Source: Cercis canadensis
Lineage: Eukaryota > Streptophyta > Magnoliopsida > Fabales > Fabaceae
Assembly (NCBI GenBank): GCA_003255065.1
Contig: QAOA01005271.1
Location: 372,001-436,000 of the forward strand
Length of the DNA stretch: 64,000 bases
Direction of reading: 5' to 3'
The notes beneath the pieces are model-generated. The model saw only the letters and a list, made by a program, of their open reading frames with translations. It was not told the DNA's origin and made no database searches. The position numbers and the translations under genes are program-made. Shown here one piece after another: positions 1 to 10,003 of the stretch. Numbering within the stretch: position 1 is the first letter of the stretch; each line of letters begins with the position of its first letter.

Positions 1-438
1 TACATGTCTTCAATTACACATGCTCATCTCTTTACCAATTTTATTACCTAAATAAATCCCGAAAACACTTTCACAGAGGAGAAAAAAAGACGTCTGAAAC
101 TACAGGAAAAACTTTACTTCAAAGTAAAACAACAAATCAAGGAGGCAAAATTTTTTCTACCCACATAATTATTCATAATGTGGAAAAGCAAAAAAAGATC
201 TACTCAGATCCATGACCAAGCTGATGCATCAAATGCATTGATAGCAAAATTCAAGCATAGATGTAGTGGAAAGTGAACCATCAAAGACAGATCTATATGG
301 CTTTGTGTAGAATAAGATTTAGTATCTAAATTTTAATGATACGGGCAGTAGAGTTTAGCACACGCCACACGCCTTAAAGACAAAGCTGTAAAGATTATGA
401 TGATGGCTATCTACTAACTATAAAGTATTTTCACACAC
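1..438 (-). other. Probable intron of the NUP62 gene, open at the left edge
   Basis: On the minus strand the FG-repeat exon meets a GTGTGTGA donor at about 438, and I see no coding sequence from there to the window edge. The stretch is AT-rich with stops in all frames. I infer that it is the first intron, because family members continue into a C-terminal coiled-coil domain that is missing here. The alternative is that the reading frame really ends at the TGA at 431-433. Confidence 0.5.
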
Positions 439-1867
439 CAATCGCAGGTGCAGTTATGCTCGACACTGCTGGCGACAATGAAGCAGATGTTGGTGTCTTG
501 AGTGAAAAAGAAAAACCAGAAGGAGCACTTGTAGTCCCTGAAGAAGCAGTGGTGCTGGTGACATTGAAACCTGAAAAAGAAGCAGTGGAGGTGGCTGTGC
601 TCGGTGCACTGAAAGCTGAGAAAGATACACCACTGCCTGAGGAGACAGCAGAAACGGCAGGAGTCGCTGTTGAAGCAGTACTTGCGGAAGAAGTCAGAGC
701 AAACCCAGGTACAGAAGAAGATGGGGTCGAACCACTGGAAGCCGGGGTTGAAGCAGTAGCGGTCGTGACTGTTGAAAACAATGGTGCGGATGATGTTGTA
801 AAAGAAAACGACTTTGTGGCAGGTGTGCTAGAAACTGCCGCTCCCGATGAGGCCACATTGTTAAACGCAAAAGAAGATTGAGAAGCAGAGAGAGTGGGAG
901 TCCCAAATGAAAAAGCCGAAGAGGTAGATGAAGATGATGTCAGTGACGGGGCTGAAGAAGATACAGCAGTGGATGCAGACGGCTTGGCAGATGCTGAACT
1001 AGTGGCGAACGGAAAGCCAGAAGAAGCCGAAAATGGTGAAGCTGAGCTCAAACCTGTACTAGCAGAAAACGGGCTTGAGAAAGGAGTGGTTGCAGCTGAA
1101 GACGAAGCTGACGAGCCAAAGAAATTTGCAGCAGGAAATGCACTTGTGGAGAACGAAGTAGTGGTTGCAGCTGAAGATGAAGCTGACGAGCCAAATAAGT
1201 TTGCAGGAGACAAAAAAGGCGTACCAGAACTAACTGAGGAAGAAGCTAGCCCAAATGGGGCGGGGCTAGAACCCGCAGCAGCAGATGAAGGTGCCGAGAA
1301 TAAGGAAGCACCCGAACTTGCTAAGGATGCAGATGAACCGAACAAAGGGGATGCCGATGAACCTGCAGATGGAGCTGTCACGAAATTGGACAACCCAGAA
1401 CCTGCCCCAAAAAAGGGAGAAGAAGAAGATGCCGCAGATGAAGAAGTGCCAAATTGAGAAGGAGTCGAGCTCGAAATCGCCGATCCCGAACTGAAATTGA
1501 ATGAAAGCGGAGACGCTGAAGAAGCAGCAGAGGGTGCGAACCCGAATGACGGAGCAGGAGCAGGAGCAGAGGCAGGGGTTGCACTGGAGAATGGAGAGGA
1601 AGAAGAAGAAAAAGCAACAGAAGCAGAGGACGAGGCGGTGTTCAAGGAGAAAGGGAAAGAAGGTGCGGAAGAAGCAGAGCTAGGGTTTGAGGAAGATAAG
1701 CCGGGAAAGGGAGAGGATCCGAATGGCGCCGGGGACCCGAATGTGGAAGGGGAGGATCCGAGTGAGAATCCGGGAGGTGTAGATGAGGGAGAGTTTCCGA
1801 AGGAGAATGGAGAGGAAGCTTGTGATGAAGAAGAAGCAGAGGAAGATCCGAATGAGAAGCCCGACAT
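439..1867 (-). CDS. NUP62: Nucleoporin NUP62, first exon (FG-repeat domain), partial
   Basis: This exon encodes about 476 residues made almost wholly of Ser, Ala, Thr, Pro, Gly and Phe, with many FG, SFG, LFG and PFG motifs and a start of MSGFSFGSSS. Such low-complexity FG domains form the permeability barrier of the central nuclear pore channel. The start resembles plant NUP62/Nsp1, whose C-terminal half is a coiled coil that binds NUP54 and NUP58. That half is absent here. The frame reaches TGA at 431-433, but a GT donor about 5 nt earlier suggests splicing and continuation beyond the left edge. The ATG at 1865-1867 is the first in frame. High GC and a strong purine bias on the opposite strand create three long antisense open frames, which are shadows. 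The neighbouring CCD7 gene supports the call, since NUP62 and MAX3 are adjacent in Arabidopsis (from memory). Confidence 0.85.
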
Positions 1868-2023
1868 TGTTCCGCGCTCTCTCTACGCAGAGCGTTGGGG
1901 TTTCGAAAATCAGGGATTTTGTGTGTTTAGTTTTGTTTGTTTTTTTTTTTTAGTAGAATAAATTTTTAAAATATATAAATAAAAATAATTCAGGATTCTA
2001 TAGAAGTATGTGATATTATACTA

Positions 2024-2081
2024 ACGTGGCAAGCATACATAATTTTTATATTTTATTATATATAAAATGTAATTTATTTAA
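2024..2081. repeat. Dispersed repeat copy A (matches 33860-33917)
   Basis: This 58 bp segment, beginning ACGTGGCAAGCATACATAAT, matches 33860-33917 at 57 of 58 positions by eye and in the same orientation, 32 kb apart. Weaker similarity continues for about 30 bp upstream. The copy stops at an N at 2082, so its true right end is unknown. It is probably part of a dispersed transposable-element family that I cannot name. Confidence 0.7.
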
Positions 2082-2198
2082 NTTATATTGCAATTGACTA
2101 TTGACTATGTATGAGATAGTATATATGTCGTCATAATCAATTGCAATCTATGAGATAGTAAAGTGTAGAGACTAAAGTGTAGAGACTGAGGAAAAGTT

Positions 2199-2328
2199 GG
2201 AAAGAGTGTTTCTTTTTTTTTGGTTTGTAAAAATGGTGGGATGAGTGTCTCACCACTCCAGGCCAGGATCTGACACGGCATTGGCCTCTCCCCAAGGGAC
2301 TTTTTTGCAGGAAAGAGTGTTTCTTTTT
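2199..2328 (-). mobile_element. Small insertion flanked by 19 bp direct repeats (SINE-like candidate)
   Basis: The sequence GGAAAGAGTGTTTCTTTTT occurs at 2199-2217 and again at 2310-2328. Between the copies lies about 92 bp that is more GC-rich than its surroundings and centred on CAGGCCAGGATCTGACACGG. Read on the minus strand, the insert ends in an A-rich stretch next to the second repeat copy. A long target duplication with an A-rich 3' end fits a short non-LTR (SINE-type) or processed-transcript insertion. I see no clear A-box and B-box pair, so the class is uncertain. Confidence 0.5.
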
Positions 2329-3288
2329 AAGCCCTTCTTGTCCACAATTTATTATTCCCTCTAGAGAGATGATGCATCTGCCGCTTTTTAAACTCTCAAT
2401 CGACCTTTCTATATTCTTTTCATTTCGCTCTATTATCTCTTATGCTATCTTTGTTGGGATCTCCAAGCAAAAAACTAAAATTTATTCGTAAAATTAAATT
2501 GAAGAATGTTAAAAATTATTATGACTCTTTTTAAAAAAATACTCTTAATATTTATTTATTTATCTTTTACTAAACATACCCCTATTAATCTCTTCAAGAT
2601 GGAGTTAATCTCAATAATAATAACCTTTTTTAGTTTACTGAAAAATTACACAATAGTGATATTGATAATATATTATATATATTTAGGGACCTATTATTTT
2701 TATACCCAATTTTATTAATATCATATATTATTTAATGTCTAAATATAATATAAATTAATTTACTTTTATTTAATATAAAAAAAATTTAGTCAAAATTTAA
2801 AAAAATTATATTGATTGAGGATAATGTAGTAGTTTTAGTAAATAACAAAAGAGTATTGTCAATAATAAAGAAAGATTTAGTAAAAATTCTTTTAATTACC
2901 GCAGTAAAAAAAGGCAAGAAAACCTTCAAAATGCAATTCCCGTTTCCTGAGATAGGATGAAATTAAGCTACGTTGTCTGAGTCCTCTTGATGAACATTTT
3001 AAGGGTAAATCCACATGGCAGCATTGTCCGACTCGATTTTACAGCGAGAATGTTAGAAAGAGTTATAAACTCTGAATGAGCTGTCATAATCAATTNTGTC
3101 AAAAGGCCACAGATCTTGTTATTTGACCTAGAGAAGGCTTCGAGAGAGATTAGAGACGGTGGTCTAAATTCTCTGAGAATTATTTAGAATTTTTTTTTCT
3201 CTTTTCTTTTTGAATTTTAATTATTTTTTTTCTCTTCACATCTTCAGATTGTCAAACCGATTTGAAGAGTATCTCAGTTTAATATAAC

Positions 3289-3360
3289 ACATGATAAAGT
3301 TGAGGGAAAAATAAATGATGAGAAAGATAATCTAAATGATGAATACAAATAACTCCAAAG
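3289..3360. repeat. 72 bp copy of coding sequence from the membrane-protein gene
   Basis: Positions 3289-3360 match 3781-3852 at 70 of 72 positions in direct orientation, offset 492 bp. The parent lies in exon 2 of the four-helix membrane-protein gene, in the last predicted helix. The flanks differ, so this is a short isolated duplicated fragment and not a second gene. Confidence 0.85.
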
Positions 3361-3658
3361 TACACATCCTGACTTGTGGACAAGAAGGGCCTAAAAAGAA
3401 AATAATAAATTGCTATGAAGAGTCCAATAAGACAATCTAGTGGTAGCCCAGTCATTAAAATATTAAGTATCACAATAAATTTGTGAGTGACGCCAGTGGC
3501 GTCCGTCACCTCCTATATATAGTATTCATCATAAACTGACGGCAGCTAGCTTAATAACAGTATATACCCCTTTTGGGGGAATTCTTAAACAAGTACAATA
3601 TATCCTAAATCATAATAATTCAGATTAAGAAAGCCACAAAATTGAAGCATCCACGGTG

Positions 3659-4361
3659 TTATATTATGATGGTTGCTCTTGCTCCACCTCCGCCCTTGTT
3701 TCTTCCAATAATGTGCTTCCAAACGCGGAAGATATATGAAGCAGCAGTCTTAGATGAGAGGTAAAGCCATTTAATCATAAACATGATAAAGTTGAGGGAA
3801 AAATAGATGATGAGAAAGATAATCCAAATGATGAATACAAATAACTCCAAAGAGCGTGGAACCAACACTGAAATTAATGAAGCAGAAGCCAGAGATCCAG
3901 AGAAGAGAGCAAAATGAGCAGAAACTTTGGAGGGAATAGTAAGATTTGTGGGGTGAAGTTGGGATGTGATATTGTTGAAATAGTAAGCAAAGCAGTAGAT
4001 CAATATGCCGAATAGAAATGCCAACATGTTGGGTAGGTGCGTCTCAAATGGTGACTCATCTGAGCCTTGGCAGTGGAGCTGGAGGAGAGCCAGTAGCACC
4101 GGAATCAGAAATAAGAATACAGCATGCCATGGAATTGAGCTGCACAATACAGAGAGAGAAAGAGATGAGGTTTGGTTGTTGAAATAAAAAGAAAGAAAGA
4201 AAGAGGAGAAATGAGAGTGGTAAATAGTAAAGAAACCTTTGAGGGTCGGCTACAAGAAGGACATATTTGCTTGTCTTGATGATCCTGCCGCTGCGAATTG
4301 CGAGCGCTGAATGAAGTGCAACTCTCTTCACCTCATTCACCTCCATATGCCTTCTTCTCAT
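3659..4361 (-). CDS. Predicted four-helix membrane protein, unknown function, two exons
   Basis: I do not recognise this protein. The model joins exon 1 (4237-4361, or from the second ATG at 4346) to exon 2 (3659-4139). The intron at 4140-4236 has a GTTTCT donor and a TGTGCAG acceptor and keeps the frame, giving 201 residues (196 from the second ATG, MEVNEVKRVALHS). After a basic N-terminus of about 35 residues come four hydrophobic segments: IPWHAVFLFLIPVLLALLQL, LPNMLAFLFGILIYCFAYYF, a stretch around HFALFSGSLASASLISVLVP, and a long one around FVFIIWIIFLIIYFSLNF. The C-terminal tail is basic and glycine-rich. A TATA box lies about 80 bp upstream of the first ATG. A 72 bp copy of its last-helix sequence lies just downstream. 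It is probably a plant membrane protein of an uncharacterised family; localisation is unknown. Confidence 0.7.
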
Positions 4362-4440
4362 TCACCTGATTATGGAGGTGGGTGTTTGAAGGTTGAGTGA
4401 GGGAGAGAATGAGGAGGGATGGAAGCCAACTGGGGAAGAT

Positions 4441-4447
4441 TTATATA
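4441..4447 (-). promoter_or_regulatory. TATA box of the membrane-protein gene
   Basis: The minus strand reads CCCTATATAA here, about 80 bp upstream of the first ATG (4361). No other ATG lies between the expected transcription start (about 4410) and 4361. Confidence 0.5.
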
Positions 4448-5317
4448 GGGAATCGTGAAGGATGAAAATGTTTAATTTAGTACACTTATGAAAATGACAG
4501 TTTGTGGTATGTTATGTCTTTGATTGGATACTATCCAAAAGGGAAAAAGCTTCATTCCCACAGAACCTCTGATTGGTTCAATTTTATTCTCAGTGCTGGT
4601 TTGTTTAGTAAGTTTGGAAAGTTTGNTAATCATATACAAAGTACGCAAGTAAGTATACATTGTTAATTTTAGTTATAGTCTCCATATTAATCATACTACC
4701 ATACCATAGACATCATCGTAAATACCAATTTTTTTTTTTTATATAAAAATCAAATATAAACTTTTAAGTAAATAACTGTGTTTGTTTTTCTTTTTCTTTT
4801 TACAACAGCGCATAAAATATAACTGGTCTCTTACAAAATATTGAGGTCCCAAAAAAAGCTATATCTTTTTTTGTCTTAGTATTGTATTCTATATTAATTA
4901 TTATACTCTAATACTATAGTATGCTATATATATAAAAGTTGGTTTGGTTGGGTTGATGAAATTTTTTTCATCAATCAAACTGAATCGATTAGTGACAATC
5001 CATTGAACTAAACTGATTTTTAAAAGGCTTTATTCGATTGGCCTTATTGATTTGGCACAAATTTAAATATAGCTAATTAGCTATAGATGGAAGGGATCAC
5101 TTTCTTTTTTCATTTTTCATATTCTGGTAAGCTTTATATATAATTCATGTTGACTAAATATAACATTAAATACATCCTCTTGATCTTAAAAGAACTTTTG
5201 TGGTTTCACTAATTTTCTATTAATTATTTACAAAATCATTGAACTATCAAACATTCTCATCATTAAATTGTATGTACATTTTATGACATAAGAAATTTTG
5301 ACTAATTTTTTGCTAAT
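4448..5317. other. Intergenic spacer between CCD7 3' end and the membrane-protein promoter
   Basis: This AT-rich spacer separates two minus-strand genes. It should hold the CCD7 3' UTR at its right end and the upstream promoter of the membrane-protein gene at its left. It has one isolated N at 4626. No gene is seen. Confidence 0.6.
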
Positions 5318-8300
5318 TTAATTTTGACTTTTTGCTGCCCAAAATCCATGGAAACCTAGAGGAAAATTCAAATGCCGCGGGACTTCAATTCTCGCAACAA
5401 GAGCATTGGCTTTTCCTATTCTTTTTGGATTCAGAATAATCAGATAGCACCTTTGCACTGAAACAGCATACTGCAAAACAAATATTAACATCATTAATTA
5501 GCAACTTTAGACAAACGTTCAAAACTGACAAATTTGTGATAAATAAATATTAGTTAATGTCCAAATATATCCAAAATAATGCGAAGATCTTTTTCTTTTC
5601 TTCATAAATACCACATATTGAATAACAAAACTATTTGCGTTTACTTTGAAATATTGTAGGTATAAGGCCAGTAATATAGGATAATTAGAGTTAATTAAAA
5701 ATAAACTATAATACTATATTATATAGATTTAATTTTGATGTGTAAAGGAGTTTTACACAATCATTAACCAATTGGTATGCAAATTTTAAAGAAGTTTTGA
5801 GTTGATTACTCACCTCAACAACAAGAAGGTAACCATCATCTTCTCTATCACCTTTTGGAACAAAAATGGGTTCACCAATAAATCTTCGACTGCCAACAGA
5901 CCATGTTTGCACAGAGCCAGTTGATAGATGTAATTTTACCACAGTATCAAATGGAAAATGTGGCAGTGTTTTGCGAGATCCTAAGGTAGTTGCAGCATAA
6001 ACATAGTTATTTTTCTTGCCAGAGAAAGCAGGATTGATAACGGGAAAATCCGAGGACTTCTTCCATTTTTGCATAGGTTCCATAGTACATTTTTGGCAGT
6101 TTTGGTCAGAATCTAATTTTATGGACACCTGCATTGCACAAAATGAGAAAATATCTAAACAAATGTAGTCTTTAATCACTATATATACTTAAAATAAAGT
6201 TTTTTCTCTATGAGTAAGACTATATATATTTATTGTATTTGTTTTCTCTTTTCTATTACTTTTTTTGTATCTTTTATTTCTCTTCACGTCTGATTTCTTT
6301 GTTTAACTAATTGTTCATGCATGACACAAGCTTGCAACTAGTTACATATAATTTTATGGACACTTCCATCATATAATTACATTATTCAGTCCTTAAACAA
6401 GTTATTGTAGGAAAACTAAGAATTTTTATGGGTGTTCTTTAAGAATATGTCAATTGTAGAAATACTTGTCAAGAGTTTTTTTTATATATATATAAACTTA
6501 ATTTCAACTACATTTAGTTGATTAAAACTTCATCCTACCTGCTAAAGATTTTTTTTTTATTTTTATTTTATTTCAATGGTAAAGGGATCTTTGTGTTCAC
6601 GCTCCAAGATTAAGTCTCTCTCCATACAATCTTAAGGTGCATTCTTGTATCAACTTGGTGCATTCAAACAAAACAAAAAAATTCCCCTGAAAACTAACCC
6701 TATTGAATGTAATTGATCTTACAAACTATGTAGGGAGAAAGTGTATATATATACCTGAACAAGATGAGGCAATAACTCGCTGTCACCTTTTATGTTCATT
6801 ATTGAAGGGTCTAGCTTCTGGTTTTGCCAATCGTACCCTGCAGTCCAAAAGAGCTTTTCCTGTGAGAAAATGGCTGCAAGAAATCTAGTTTTCTTTTCTT
6901 ATATAAATGAGAGACTTTGAGTTTACCACATACCAAATAGGTTCCTGAAATTGAACCATTGGTAAGAGCAAGCAGTAGCTTGTACTTGAATGTCCAAATT
7001 GCCTTCATGATCTTTAACTTGAAAGGCATTGCCAACATGGAGCAACCACATCTGTGAATCAGCTTCAACAGGTACTCTCCAATCTCTATCTTTGCTTTTA
7101 GAATTGGATTTGGTTGGAAACCGAGGAAGCAAATATATAGGCGATGTGGACTTGCTTGGGTTAACTGTTAATGCTGATATCATTGGAGATATTCCACATA
7201 CTGCTGCTGTTGATCCTGCAAAAATCAATCAATTATATTATATTATTGTAATTAAGCATCACTCTTAATCACATTATGCGTATTATCCATAAATGAAAAC
7301 ATATTTTAAAAGATAATTAAATTGAGATAATTTCCCGCTATTTTCTATAAACTATATATAATTTAAAATATAACGTTATTTAGTTTTTTGTTGGATAAGA
7401 TGTAGACTATATAGTTAATTAAGGATGAACATATTATTGTACCATGCATATATGTGCCAAAAGGATGTGGGAAATAGTGAAAGTTACTTAAAATTTTTAT
7501 TTATTTTGAAATTANAAAGTTACTTAAAAATTTTATTTATTTTGAAATTATATTTTGAAATAGTTATTTTATCAGGATATATATGAAGAATACTTCAATA
7601 AAAAGAAATGTAATTTATTCCAATAAAAAAATAAAAGAAATGTAATTTATTGTTGGCCTATGGACAAGAGTATAACAAATTAAATAAATTTAAGTTTTTG
7701 AAAAATTCAAGAAACAAATTTATATAGGCGATGCCTTATTCAGTAATTAAAGTCCATTAAATTATACATTGTGTTGAATTAAATATGATATATATTCAAT
7801 GTCAAAAAAAAAAATGATATATATTCTGAAGGAAGAACAATAGGTTTTGTTATATCTATAATATGAAATTGTTTGAATCAATCAAAGATAAGACACTATT
7901 TGCTTACCAAGCACATCAAGTTTTATGCGATTTGCAAATAATATGTAATGGGTATCCGTGAAAGCCCAATCATGGATCATCAAGTGATCAGGGATTCTGA
8001 ACTCTTGCTTCTGTACTAGCTTGAAATTGGAGTCATATTCTACAAAAGCAAAAACCAGGTAATTAAATATAATTAACCTTTTCTCATTTAAAAATAAAAA
8101 TATTAATTAAGGAAATTGAACATTTTCTTTTTAGTATTACCATAAAATGTGAAATTACTTCGTGGGAGCAACATATCCTCTGCATTGCATGACAGAGTAA
8201 GGAGCCTGTCCCTGCTTGCATCAACCTTATAATGAGACAGAACTCTCCTTGGGGGCATCTTAAACACGCCTGCACTCAATGGAATGGAGACAAAATATTT

Positions 8301-9937
8301 ATAAAATTATAGAAATTGATAAGTCCAACAAGAAAAATTAAATTAAATTAAATTATTGTTTGGAAATAACGTTCAATTATTTTAATACCACTATAAAAGT
8401 ATGCCAAATTGCCAACATGACAAGAAAGGCATTTTTTTTTTGGGTACAAACAAAAAAAATATATGACGATGCCTGTGTTAAAATCAGGTATTGACAATGA
8501 GATTGGGTACCTGGCGTGAGATCTTAGATTTTTCCTTCAATTAAAAAAATTAGTGCCGGAGAGACTTGGCTAACTTGAGTTAATTAACAATATGTATATT
8601 AGAGATTGAATGATAATGCCTTGTGCCACTAATTTTGCTAGCAAAACATTGATACACTGATGGAATCTTTCTGGTTAACACATATTGGAAGCACTCATGG
8701 CTTGCATACACTCCCATGCTCTCTATCTGTACTACATGTCCAACCAACCATCAACTCCCCACCCAAATTTTTTATTATTCTTTTTGTAAATATAAAATTA
8801 TTTACTATTAGATCAACATCATAATGATCTACACCATTTTCTTAAATATAAAAATAATATTACTTTCACATTAATTAGTTAAGCTCATATTAATGTATAC
8901 AGTACATTTAGTAAAATCAGATTTTAACAATAAGAATTAAGTAGATATAATTAAAGTTAAATTGTAACAATTGTACAATAATTTATTTTAATTAATGAGT
9001 AAATAGTTTCTAAACATAGTTAAAGTACTGTTATATTCATTATATTTCAAACCTTATAATTAGAGTGCCACTATATATATATATATATATATGAAAAACA
9101 CAAACAACCCAATTACTCTAATGAATTTATTTGCCTTTTAAGGTAATGAATATACTTACCATACAATAGTGGCTTCAACATTCCAGCAGCAACCTCCCAT
9201 ACATCACCACCGTGGTTGCCCTCATCCACTTTCAAATCACAGCCGTCCATCATGCCGAACCGGCCCACGGTATCCAACGTACCAGATTGGATCTCGTAGG
9301 GATCCCCACCTTCCCACAAACACAGTAGCTTCTCTCCCCACCTTAACACACTAGTATTAGCCACATTTTTCATGACCTTAGTATTACCAACCTTTCTCCC
9401 ACCTTTCAACACAGAAAATGGACCTCTATGCGTAAACCGCCACGTGTTGGTTTTGGGATCGTGCTCCTCCACTTGGGCCTCAGTCTTTATGTACTTAGCC
9501 ATATATGTGACTTGCTTAGTGACATTATCAATAGTGAATGCTCTCAAGTATCCATGGCCATCTAGTGGGTGCACCGTGGAGCCATGGTCATCGGCGAAGA
9601 GCCCCGGTCCGGTCAAATAGTACGTGCCGGAGGGAAAGTCCGATGGTACCGCGCCATCTACCACCCTTAGCTTGATGGGTTGGCTTGTTTCTGAACGTTG
9701 TGAGACAAAGAGAAATTGGTAGTCCCAAAAGGCAGCTATGGAGTCATCCAGGTCTAAGCTTGGAGTTGGAGGAGGAGCCGGAATGGACACGCGGCGCCCG
9801 GTATCCGGCGTCGAGATTGATATTGCTCGTGGTACGGTGGCGGGAGGCGGCGATGGAACTTGGTGCACCACCTGAGGTAACTTGATGGGTGAAGGGAAAC
9901 AAAATGCAGGGTTGGTTTGGACTGGTTTGGCTTGCAT
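5318..9937 (-). CDS. CCD7: Carotenoid cleavage dioxygenase 7 (strigolactone biosynthesis), seven exons
   Basis: The product is the plastid non-heme iron enzyme that cleaves 9-cis-beta-carotene to 9-cis-beta-apo-10'-carotenal, the committed step to carlactone and strigolactones. Exons are 9160-9937, 8141-8269, 7908-8039, 6934-7215, 6755-6837, 5814-6128 and 5318-5470; all junctions are GT-AG and in frame, giving 623 residues, the usual length. The first 40 residues are rich in Pro, Ser, Thr and Val with few acids, as in a transit peptide. Family blocks include AAFWDYQFLFVSQRSE, STVHPLDGHGYLRAF, THRGPFSVLKGG and KVMKNVANTSVL. Likely iron-ligand histidines lie in LSHYKVD, IHDWAFTDTHY, WLLHVGNAF and GFHGFWA. 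The start is ATG 9937; the in-frame extension to 9979 has no ATG. No frameshift or missing block was seen. The sequence follows Arabidopsis MAX3 closely and differs from CCD1, CCD4, CCD8 and NCED. Confidence 0.96.
7480..7550. repeat. 35 bp direct repeat around a single N (CCD7 intron 3)
   Basis: Positions 7480-7514 and 7516-7550 match at about 34 of 35 positions and are separated only by the N at 7515. This pattern fits two overlapping contig ends joined without merging. It lies in a CCD7 intron and does not affect the coding model. Confidence 0.8.
9073..9093. repeat. (AT)n microsatellite in CCD7 intron 1
   Basis: About ten AT units occur in the first CCD7 intron. Confidence 0.9.
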
Positions 9938-9993
9938 TTTTGGAAATGAGTGAGGGCTTTGTCTTGATGAAGGTGGCAAAGGCTATGTATGTA

Positions 9994-10003
9994 CTCATAT
10001 ATA
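9994..10003 (-). promoter_or_regulatory. TATA box of CCD7
   Basis: The minus strand reads CTTATATATATG about 60 bp upstream of the CCD7 ATG, placing transcription start near 9970. An out-of-frame ATG at 9996-9998 lies within this element and would be outside the mRNA if this TATA box is used. Confidence 0.5.

Larger units (their letters stand above)
1868..3658. other. Intergenic region between NUP62 and the membrane-protein gene
   Basis: No gene is seen. This AT-rich stretch holds the NUP62 promoter side, a dispersed repeat copy (2024-2081), a small insertion flanked by 19 bp direct repeats (2199-2328), isolated N positions at 2082 and 3096, and a 72 bp copy of coding sequence from the neighbouring gene (3289-3360). 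The 70-codon open frame at 2506-2718 is AT-driven and unconvincing. Confidence 0.6.

Noticed and set aside
456-1961. Three long plus-strand open frames rich in Glu, Ala and Asp opposite NUP62
   Set aside because: They are antisense shadows. Ser/Ala/Phe-rich codons on the minus strand read as acidic codons on the plus strand and lack stops. No promoter, splice structure or family match supports them.
9169-9885. Plus-strand open frames opposite CCD7 exon 1
   Set aside because: They are antisense to a well-supported CCD7 exon with high GC content and have no recognisable motif.
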